Source: an uncultured Oscillospiraceae bacterium (lineage in GTDB: Bacteria > Bacillota > Clostridia > Oscillospirales > Ruminococcaceae). Taken from it: a stretch of 64,000 nt of DNA. A program made the position numbers and the translations under genes. Positions 57,672-64,000 of the stretch are shown here, piece after piece (position 1 is the stretch's first letter; every line of letters begins with the position of its first letter). The DNA is taken from positions 1 to 64,000 of the forward strand of contig CAJUAN010000002.1 of NCBI GenBank assembly GCA_910584715.1, in the 5' to 3' direction. A model generated the notes under the pieces. The model was not told the DNA's origin. It did no database searches and saw nothing but the letters and a program-made list of their open reading frames with translations.

Positions 57672-58697
57672 ATGAAAACAAAAGTATTAAACGGAGTATC
57701 GCTTCCCAATATCCCATGGCAGGATAAGCCCGCGGACTGCAAGGACGTGGTATGGCGCTACAGTGCGAACCCTATCATCAAACGCGACCACATTATGGTA
57801 AAAAAGGCAAACGGCTACAGAGAGCCCTCAAACTCTATCTTTAACAGCTCGGTAGTACCATTTGAAGTGGGAGACTACAAGTTCGCCGGCGTTTTCCGCG
57901 TTGACGACAGAGAGCGCAACATGGAGCTCCACGTAGGCTTCTCCAAGGACGGTATCAACTGGGACATCAACGAGGAAAGAATCAAGTTCAAGTGCGATAT
58001 CCCCGAAGTGGGTCAGTGGCAGTACGGCTACGATCCCAGAGTCTGCAAGCTTGAGGACAAGTACATCGTAACATGGTGCAACGCCTACGGCTGGAAGCCC
58101 ACTATCGGCATCGCCTATACTTACGATTTCAAGGAATTCACGCAGCTTGAAAACGCGTACCTGCCTTTCAACAGAAACGGTGTTATGTTCCCCAGAAAGA
58201 TAAACAACAAGTATGTTATGATGAGCCGTCCCTCCGATAGCGGACACACTCCTTTCGGGGATATGTTCATCAGCCAGTCTCCAGACCTTACCTACTGGGG
58301 CGAGCACAGACACGTAATGGGACCCTCCAAGGGCTGGGAAGCCACCAAAATGGGTGCGGGACCTATTCCCATCGAAACGGACCGCGGCTGGCTCATATTC
58401 TACCACGGCGTACTGACCTCCTGCAACGGCTATGTTTACAGCTTCTCCGCAGCTCTCCTCGATAAGGACGAGCCCTGGAAGGTACTCAAGAGAGGCGCGT
58501 CTTACCTTATCAGCCCTCAGACGGACTACGAGCTTATCGGCGATACCGACGCGGTAACGTTCCCCTGCGCAAATCTGGTTGACGCGGACACAGGCAGGAT
58601 CTGCATTTACTACGGCTGCGCCGACACCTGTACGTCCCTTGCGTTCACTTATGTTGACGACGTTATGGACTTCCTTGACAACAACAGCCAAGTGTGA
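57672..58697 (+). CDS. GH130 beta-mannoside phosphorylase
   Basis: A 341-residue glycoside hydrolase family 130 protein, a five-bladed beta-propeller that splits beta-mannosidic links with phosphate to give mannose 1-phosphate. Recognisable blocks: VWRYSANPII, FNSSVVPFE, GVFRVDD (75-79, with the candidate catalytic Asp), GYDPRV, and MGAGPIPIETDRGWLIFYHGV. It most resembles beta-1,4-manno-oligosaccharide phosphorylases of ruminococci, but the chain-length preference is uncertain. No signal peptide, so it acts in the cytosol on imported oligosaccharides. Confidence 0.9.
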   Translation: MKTKVLNGVSLPNIPWQDKPADCKDVVWRYSANPIIKRDHIMVKKANGYREPSNSIFNSSVVPFEVGDYKFAGVFRVDDRERNMELHVGFSKDGINWDINEERIKFKCDIPEVGQWQYGYDPRVCKLEDKYIVTWCNAYGWKPTIGIAYTYDFKEFTQLENAYLPFNRNGVMFPRKINNKYVMMSRPSDSGHTPFGDMFISQSPDLTYWGEHRHVMGPSKGWEATKMGAGPIPIETDRGWLIFYHGVLTSCNGYVYSFSAALLDKDEPWKVLKRGASYLISPQTDYELIGDTDAVTFPCANLVDADTGRICIYYGCADTCTSLAFTYVDDVMDFLDNNSQV

Positions 58698-58724
58698 GCG
58701 GCTGATATTTTGTAAACAATAAAT

Positions 58725-58781
58725 AAAGCGTACCGCAACCTTGCCTCCCCTCAAAGGGGACGGCGGGTCACGGTACGCTTT
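58725..58781. terminator. Bidirectional terminator between GH130 and trmB
   Basis: Eleven-pair outer stem AAAGCGTACCG / CGGTACGCTTT with an inner CCCC/GGGG hairpin and T-rich ends on both strands, between convergent genes. Confidence 0.8.
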
Positions 58782-58785
58782 TGTT

Positions 58786-59451
58786 TTACTTTTTGTCCGA
58801 TTTTACCGCAATAAGGAATTTTATCTTCTTTCCCTCTTCGGTAAACATTTTTTCATGCTCGGTAACAAGGTTGTCGGGATAATCGCTTGCGTGCAGGTCG
58901 CGGGTCAGGTACTTCACATCAAAACCCGCTTCGGCGAAGTACTCCAGCGACTCCTCAAAAAGCTCGTCGTCGTCGGTCTTGAAGTGTATCTCGCCGCCGT
59001 CCGCAAGAAAAATGCGGTACTGCATAAGCTGGCGCGTGTGGGTAAGCCTGCGCTTATTGTGTTTGTCCTTCGGCCATGGATTGCAGAAATTTATGTACAG
59101 CCTGTCGGCGCGGTCGTTTTCGCCGAAATAGTCGGATATCCGCTCTATGTTGCAGGAAACCAGCTTCAGGTTGCCGACCTCTTTGCCCGCCTCGTCAAAG
59201 GCTTTCTGTACCGTCCTGCGGGCAACTCCCAGCATATCGCTTTTTATGTCCATTGCAAGCCAGTTTATGTCGGGATACTTTAACGCTGCCTGAGCCGCAA
59301 ACCAGCCCTTTCCACAGCCAAGCTCGGCATACAGCGGCTTGTCACCGGGAAAAACCGTGTTCCATTTTCCTTTAAGCTCCTCGGCGTGCTCAATATAGTA
59401 GGGACAAACCGCCAGCTCGGGGCGCGCCCATTTTTTTCGTCTAATCCTCAT
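58786..59451 (-). CDS. trmB: tRNA (guanine-N7)-methyltransferase
   Basis: A 221-residue TrmB that methylates G46 in tRNA variable loops. SAM-binding AELGCGKGWFA (about 47-57), LAMDIKSDMLG, the INFCNPWPKDKHNKRRL motif and the C-terminal FKTDDDELFEES are typical. The ATG at 59451 follows GAAAGGAAG; the in-frame ATG at 59469 overlaps that site. Confidence 0.95.
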   Translation of the reverse strand: MRIRRKKWARPELAVCPYYIEHAEELKGKWNTVFPGDKPLYAELGCGKGWFAAQAALKYPDINWLAMDIKSDMLGVARRTVQKAFDEAGKEVGNLKLVSCNIERISDYFGENDRADRLYINFCNPWPKDKHNKRRLTHTRQLMQYRIFLADGGEIHFKTDDDELFEESLEYFAEAGFDVKYLTRDLHASDYPDNLVTEHEKMFTEEGKKIKFLIAVKSDKK

Positions 59452-59534
59452 AAAAACTTCCTTTCGCATTTTTATCCATAATCTATTGTAGCATATTAAC
59501 AGAAAAATTGCAATTTTTTTTATAATTTTACGTG

Positions 59535-59563
59535 TTGATTTTTGAAACTAATTATGATATAAT
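59535..59563 (+). promoter_or_regulatory. pyrE promoter
   Basis: -35 TTGATT (59535-59540), 17-bp spacer, -10 TATAAT (59558-59563). Confidence 0.75.
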
Positions 59564-59602
59564 TTAACTATATCTATGAAAATTGTGTTAATTGGAGGAG
59601 CT

Positions 59603-60256
59603 ATGGGTTACAAACAGGATTTTATAAAATTTATGGTGGACAGCGGAGTACTGACTTTCGGGGAGTTCACTCTCAAAAGCGGCAGGCTGTCCCCCTATTT
59701 CATGAATTCGGGCAACTATAAAACAGGCGCGCAGCTTGCGAGACTGGGCGAATTCTACGCAGAATGCATACATGACAACGATATTAAGTTTGATACGCTT
59801 TTCGGTCCCGCCTATAAGGGTATACCACTTGCAGTATCAACTGCAGTGGCTCTTTATACAAAGTTCGGCATTGATGTAAACTACTGCTTTGACCGCAAGG
59901 AAGCCAAGGATCACGGCGAGGGCGGCTGCATCGTCGGCAAGCAGCTTGCGGACGGCGAAAGGGTGGTTATCATCGAGGACGTTATGACCTCGGGAAAGGC
60001 TTTGCGTGAGGTCATGCCAAAGCTTAAAGAAGCTGCAAACGTTGACGTCGCCGCCATGATAATTCAGGTTGATCGTATGGAAAAGGGTCTGAACGGCGAC
60101 AAGTCCGCGGTACAGGAGGTAAGCGGCGAGTTCGGCGTAAATATCTATCCTATCGTGAATATGAATGATATTATTGAGTCGATAGAGGACGGCGTTGTTC
60201 CCGGCAGGGAGTACCTGGAAAAAATGATCGAATACCGCAAGGTTTACGGCGTTTGA
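59603..60256 (+). CDS. pyrE: Orotate phosphoribosyltransferase
   Basis: A 217-residue PyrE making orotidine 5'-phosphate from orotate and PRPP. The PRPP motif VVIIEDVMTSGKA (about 121-133), the substrate loop KSGRLSPYFMNSG and the flexible FDRKEAKDHGEGG loop are present. The ATG at 59603 follows GGAGGAG; a start at 59576 is unsupported. It stands apart from other pyr genes. The presence of a 508-aa orphan downstream on the same strand could make a two-gene unit. Confidence 0.96.
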   Translation: MGYKQDFIKFMVDSGVLTFGEFTLKSGRLSPYFMNSGNYKTGAQLARLGEFYAECIHDNDIKFDTLFGPAYKGIPLAVSTAVALYTKFGIDVNYCFDRKEAKDHGEGGCIVGKQLADGERVVIIEDVMTSGKALREVMPKLKEAANVDVAAMIIQVDRMEKGLNGDKSAVQEVSGEFGVNIYPIVNMNDIIESIEDGVVPGREYLEKMIEYRKVYGV

Positions 60257-60361
60257 TCTTTTAAGGCAATACGTACTGTTGCCTTGATATAAAGCTTCGT
60301 CAACAGCGGCGGACGAAGCGGGGAAGCCAAAAAAATGTGCCGCTGAGAAACGGAGCAGACA

Positions 60362-61888
60362 ATGAGTGTCGTTTTTGATTTGACGGTCGCCGGTTCGGAG
60401 ATATTGGATTCGGTGATATTTATGGAGAAGTCTCCTGCCTATGCCGCTTTTAAGGAGGAGATAGAGAAAATTCTCGCCGATTTCAATAAGAATTCCAAGT
60501 TCGGTCAGAATGTGGATATTGACGTGAAAAATCTGGTGGAAAGCTCCTCCGACGCTGTGAAAAATATGCACAGGGCTTTCCTTATCTGGACGTTCTTTGA
60601 GGACAAGAGCAGCGGCGCGAAAGAGCCGCGCTACAACACATATCTCAAGCTCTTTTTCAAGGGTCAGGAAAAGCAGCTTACCGCTCTTAACGGCGGGAAA
60701 AAGTCTATTGCCGTGAACGAGGTAGCCGCTTTCAAGGAAAAGTACATAGCCGAAATAGGCAAAAATCCCGACCTGTTCAACAGCCTCAAGGAATTCTTTG
60801 CGGGATATGTGTACGGATATTTCTTCAACTATCTTACCGAGCAGGATATTATGAAGGACTATGCGGAGTTCCTTGTCTGCCTTGGAATGATGTCCAACAA
60901 GATAACCACCGGCGAGACCGCAAAACAGAAGATACTGCCGAAAATGGCTGTGCTGCTCAATAACGACCGCTTTAAGTACATCGGCGGAGAGATACCTCTC
61001 GACGTGATGATGGAGCAGGTATACGACCGCTTTGCTTTTACCGGTATTGACAAGGCGGAGGAGACTGCTTTGAAAAGCGCTTTGAAGAAGTGCGTTATGG
61101 ATAACTATGCCTACAACGAAGCTGACGACCTTATAAACGACGACGTTATGGTCAACGTCATGAGCAAGTTCAACAAGGATTATATCCGCGCTTCAAGCTT
61201 TGCGGAAGACTTGCAGAAAAACACCTTTGACGGTATCAGGACGTTCCTTGACGGCGATAAGAACGATATGGGAGAATTTACTATTCCAAGAATCACCAAA
61301 ATCGTTTCGGACAAGTGCGCTGCCAATCATGAGGATTACTACAGCGCGGGACGGGAGCCTGTGCTTGATTTTGCTCTCAGCTCCGATATGAAAGGCTACA
61401 AGTACCCCATTACCTACAAGGACGGCATGGATTACTGGTTCACGGACATATACAAGGTTATCCTTGCTCCCGCCAGCGACAAGGCTATCTATGTTGACGT
61501 GAAGGAGGAGGATCTGCCTCTGAGAATGTTCCCGTTTGCGGGTCCCGCACTCAAGACCAACATTATCCGTGTTTTCGGAGGATTGGAGTCGAACGGCTAC
61601 ACTATCCGTTCCGACAAGAGAAACGTTCTTGTGGATATTAACGCGCTTCCCGCTTCCAAGAACCTTTCCGACGACGATAAGAAAATGATGGCTCTGGAAA
61701 AGCTTCTGTACGTTATTTCCGGCAACATGGACGCAGTTTCCTATACAAAGCTGCTGAACGAAAATGTTTTCGGTACAAAGCTTTACGAGGACTATATCCG
61801 CTACCGCATGGACTGCATTTTTGCAAAGGGAATGAAGAGTCTCGAAGCAAAGAAAACGCTTCTTGAGGAGCTTAACAAAATAATTTAA
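60362..61888 (+). CDS. Hypothetical protein, 508 residues
   Basis: A soluble, mostly helical and acidic protein without signal peptide or membrane segments. No domain is recognised. The N-terminal ~300 residues are helix-rich (KEEIEKILADFNK; FLIWTFFEDKSS; GYVYGYFFNYLTEQD). The C-terminal ~200 contain more strands (FWFTDIYKVILAP, NVLVDINALPAS). It has a good terminator after it and lies 105 bases after pyrE; the ATG at 60362 has a weak GGAG site. Base composition matches its neighbours, suggesting long residence. Confidence 0.65.
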   Translation: MSVVFDLTVAGSEILDSVIFMEKSPAYAAFKEEIEKILADFNKNSKFGQNVDIDVKNLVESSSDAVKNMHRAFLIWTFFEDKSSGAKEPRYNTYLKLFFKGQEKQLTALNGGKKSIAVNEVAAFKEKYIAEIGKNPDLFNSLKEFFAGYVYGYFFNYLTEQDIMKDYAEFLVCLGMMSNKITTGETAKQKILPKMAVLLNNDRFKYIGGEIPLDVMMEQVYDRFAFTGIDKAEETALKSALKKCVMDNYAYNEADDLINDDVMVNVMSKFNKDYIRASSFAEDLQKNTFDGIRTFLDGDKNDMGEFTIPRITKIVSDKCAANHEDYYSAGREPVLDFALSSDMKGYKYPITYKDGMDYWFTDIYKVILAPASDKAIYVDVKEEDLPLRMFPFAGPALKTNIIRVFGGLESNGYTIRSDKRNVLVDINALPASKNLSDDDKKMMALEKLLYVISGNMDAVSYTKLLNENVFGTKLYEDYIRYRMDCIFAKGMKSLEAKKTLLEELNKII

Positions 61889-61900
61889 GACGGTTTGGTC

Positions 61901-61934
61901 AGGCGTACCCGTTTGGACGGGTACGCCTTTTTTG
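61901..61934 (+). terminator. Terminator of the 508-residue orphan gene
   Basis: Twelve-pair perfect stem AGGCGTACCCGT / ACGGGTACGCCT with a 4-base loop and six T. Confidence 0.92.
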
Positions 61935-62046
61935 TTGGGATTGCATAAAAATATTGCTATAAATTTGTAGCAATTGCACCCATAAAAACCATGCCGAAAA
62001 AACGTATTATAACTATAGGACATCAAATCGGAGGGGTGAGAACGGT

Positions 62047-62601
62047 ATGACGGACAGGCAGTTTGAGCGGCGGATAACGCTCATACAGCAGGGCGACAAG
62101 CAGGGTCTGAAAGAAATTTACGAGGAATACGGAAAAACAATATATCAGTGTGTGTACCAGATACTCCGCAGCAGCCACGACGCGGAGGATATTACGTCGG
62201 AATTTTTCCTGAAGCTGTGGAGGATAGCCGATACCTACTGTTTCGGAGGCAAGCACAAAAGGTGGCTGGTCACAATTGCCAGAAACATGGCGCTGGACTT
62301 CCTTAAAAAGCAGAAGCGGGAGCAGCCGATCCTGGACGGAGATACAGAGGATAAAACTGTTCCGGAACCGGCGGACAACGTTTCCACCGAGGATACTGTC
62401 ACGGGGAAAATGGCTGTGGCGGAGGCTCTGGAAACGCTGGACGAAAGCGAGCGGGAAATCGTCAATATGCACATTCTCGCGGAGCTGACGTTCAGGGAGA
62501 TAGCCGCTATAGTGGAAAAGCCTATCGGTACCGTGACGTGGAAGTACCGCAATGCAGTGATGAAGCTGCAAAAAATTGTAGGGGAGGCGCAGTCGGTATG
62601 A
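62047..62601 (+). CDS. ECF-type RNA polymerase sigma factor
   Basis: A 184-residue extracytoplasmic-function sigma factor. Region 2 (about 20-90; YEEYGKTIYQCVYQILRSSHDAEDITSEFFLKLWR) binds the -10 element and core enzyme. Region 4 (about 120-178; LAELTFREIAAIVEKPIGTVTWKYRNAVMKL) contains the helix-turn-helix. GGAGGGG precedes the ATG. The stop overlaps the next ATG (ATGA), coupling it to its likely anti-sigma partner. Confidence 0.93.
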   Translation: MTDRQFERRITLIQQGDKQGLKEIYEEYGKTIYQCVYQILRSSHDAEDITSEFFLKLWRIADTYCFGGKHKRWLVTIARNMALDFLKKQKREQPILDGDTEDKTVPEPADNVSTEDTVTGKMAVAEALETLDESEREIVNMHILAELTFREIAAIVEKPIGTVTWKYRNAVMKLQKIVGEAQSV

Positions 62602-63569
62602 ATTTGAACGAAAGAAAAATAAAAGAACTGTACAAGGCTCATGCTGAACAGACCGCGCCCGACATGGACGCGCTCTGGGAGCGGATAGAACGGGGTCTTG
62701 ACGAGAAAAACGCCGATACTGTCAGCGGAGTGACCTCTAAGCCTGTAAGGAAGCATATCGGTTTCGGAAAGATAGCCATACCTGCGGCGCTGGCTGCGGT
62801 CATTGCGCTGGTGATAGCTCCGGCGACTTTCAGAGGATCCAAAGGTTCCGATATGGCGTACAATTCGGAAAACAGTATAATGGATATCCAAAATTCCGCA
62901 GAAGCAGACGCAGGCGGCGCTTCAGAGGACGGATTTGACGGAGGCGGCTACAGTGATGAAAATGACGAATCCAAGGCGGCTGAAACAATTCCGACGACAG
63001 TCACTTCGCTTGGAACTGTGAGGTACGAGGATTTGGAGCTTGAGCCTGCCGGCACATATTACGGCGCGGAAGACGCTCCCGCCGACAACAGCTCCGTAGC
63101 CGCTCCGCCCGCAAAGCCGTCGGGAGACGATTTCTTTGTTGAGGCAAACGTTTTAATACACACGGACATAATTGTCAACGCATATGTGGACAGGGTCTAC
63201 AGCCGCGGAGAAACGATGTGCTACGTGCTTACCGCGGAGAATGCCGATACAAATGAAACCGAAAATATTACGCTTGAAAGCGCGACGCCCTACAGGCTTC
63301 TTGAAAACCGCAGCTATGTGCTGCCGCTGAAATTTGACGGCGGGACGTACAGTCTGGTTTTCGAGAACGCTCCCCAGATAGAGGTCACTCTGGACGGCGG
63401 GCTGATATTCCACAACGGCTGGGTGACTCTCGACGGCGAGGATTCCGCGGACGTTATTTATACCCAAAACGGTATCGACGACTTTTTCTACGACCGCATG
63501 AAATTTTCCTACAGCGCGGATACTGACGCTCTTGTTAAAAAATGGCACGAACTGAAAGGAGACGGCTGA
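62598..63569 (+). CDS. Putative membrane-anchored anti-sigma factor
   Basis: A 323-residue protein: cytosolic helical N-terminus (1-55; KIKELYKAHAEQTAPDMDALWERIERGL), one membrane segment (about 58-75), then an acidic, low-complexity linker and an extracytoplasmic beta-rich domain (about 170-320). The topology and overlap with the sigma gene fit an anti-sigma factor. The N-terminal part lacks the HxxxCxxC zinc motif of the common ZAS class, so the mechanism may differ. Confidence 0.72.
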   Translation: MNLNERKIKELYKAHAEQTAPDMDALWERIERGLDEKNADTVSGVTSKPVRKHIGFGKIAIPAALAAVIALVIAPATFRGSKGSDMAYNSENSIMDIQNSAEADAGGASEDGFDGGGYSDENDESKAAETIPTTVTSLGTVRYEDLELEPAGTYYGAEDAPADNSSVAAPPAKPSGDDFFVEANVLIHTDIIVNAYVDRVYSRGETMCYVLTAENADTNETENITLESATPYRLLENRSYVLPLKFDGGTYSLVFENAPQIEVTLDGGLIFHNGWVTLDGEDSADVIYTQNGIDDFFYDRMKFSYSADTDALVKKWHELKGDG

Positions 63570-63571
63570 TA

Positions 63572-64000
63572 ATGAAAAGAAAAGCTCTGACCGCAGCGTT
63601 GGCCTGTACGCTTACGCTGGCGGGCTGCACCGCGCCCGACGAGGAGGTGCAGACGGTGACTTGTTTGGCTGAGGAGGAAACCTCAGCTTGGTCCGAGACT
63701 ATCGAAAACGCTTCGGACTTTGTTCCCGCCGCGGCAGTCGGTATGCAGGATACGGATATCGGCATTGAGGAAACGCCTCAAACAAAAACGGACGGCACAA
63801 CCGATACGGTGGAAGTTGTTTTGGCAAGCGACACAAACAAAACGGAGATGAATTTTGAAATTATGGAAAACTATGAGATCGCATTTTTAAAGTATGCGGC
63901 GCGAAACGGCGAAAGTTTTGTGATATCTCCCGCAAGCGCGAAGCTTGCAATGGGCATGGCTGCTATGGGCGCGGGGGAAGACTCCTCCACGGAAAAGGAG
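63572..64000 (+). CDS. Serpin-like lipoprotein (cut by the window end)
   Basis: The first 143 codons of a longer gene. A lipoprotein signal ends LAGC with Cys19. An acidic linker runs to about residue 90, then NYEIAFLKYAARNGESFVISPASAKLAMGMAAMGAGEDSS, which matches the opening helix and strand of serpin protease inhibitors (FSPxS...LAMxxxGA). The reactive-centre loop is outside the window, so activity cannot be judged. It starts two bases after the anti-sigma gene, so the three genes appear to form one operon. Confidence 0.7.
   Translation, partial: MKRKALTAALACTLTLAGCTAPDEEVQTVTCLAEEETSAWSETIENASDFVPAAAVGMQDTDIGIEETPQTKTDGTTDTVEVVLASDTNKTEMNFEIMENYEIAFLKYAARNGESFVISPASAKLAMGMAAMGAGEDSSTEKE

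Noticed and set aside
1..64000. CRISPR arrays, prophage modules or defence islands
   Set aside because: No spaced direct repeats, integrase, phage structural genes or nuclease/helicase clusters were seen in the window.

Overview
The window looks like chromosomal DNA of an obligately anaerobic, fibre-associated Gram-positive bacterium of the Oscillospiraceae/Ruminococcaceae (Ruminococcus-like). The support is indirect: mid-range GC; SAM-I, FMN and T-box leaders; sigma-A type TTGACA-17-TATAAT promoters; a flavodiiron protein beside a rubredoxin; a CD1247-type protein; ATPase-less CUT1 sugar transporters beside a GH130 phosphorylase; and lipoprotein or sortase-like export signals. Assignment is by gene content only; no 16S gene is present.

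Layout. 104-11330 (minus): a PfkB kinase, metK under a SAM-I riboswitch, ribU under an FMN riboswitch, efp, rpsU (TTG start), leuS, a yhbY-nadD-yqeK-rsfS cluster, and a queF-HAD pair. 11534-11959 (plus): a membrane-anchored protein resembling the FliF/YscJ ring-building motif. 12160-22235 (minus): rpmG-secE-nusG-rplK-rplA and a complete F-type ATPase operon (atpI-B-E-F-H-A-G-D-C); the promoter of the first lies inside the terminator of the second. 22417-29957 (plus): tRNA-Pro, a lipoprotein and fucose-isomerase-like pair, then a tyrosine T-box followed by five small or unrelated genes and only then tyrS. 29958-30462: an internally deleted IS3-family remnant. 30463-35027 (minus): fprA/rubredoxin, an MBL hydrolase, and pncA-pncB for NAD salvage. 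35256-39805 (plus): a CapA-like lipoprotein, a RodA/FtsW protein, a methyltransferase and galK. 39859-46085 (minus): B12-dependent metH, yebC, an MBL hydrolase, Mini-RNase III, a Nudix protein and obgE. 46437-58697: two carbohydrate ABC importers (permeases and binding lipoproteins), a YesL-type protein, a LacI regulator and a GH130 phosphorylase. 58786-64000: trmB, pyrE, a 508-aa orphan, and an ECF sigma/anti-sigma pair leading into a serpin-like lipoprotein cut by the window end.

Themes. The minus-strand blocks are mostly housekeeping, with well-formed riboswitches and promoters. The plus-strand blocks carry most accessory content and the regulatory oddities: a candidate -1 frameshift in a small membrane-protein gene, a tyrosine T-box stranded about 2.7 kb from tyrS, and the IS remnant. 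The 46-59 kb region fits uptake of oligosaccharides, probably beta-mannosides, with intracellular phosphorolysis by GH130. No CRISPR array, prophage, intact transposon or defence island was seen.
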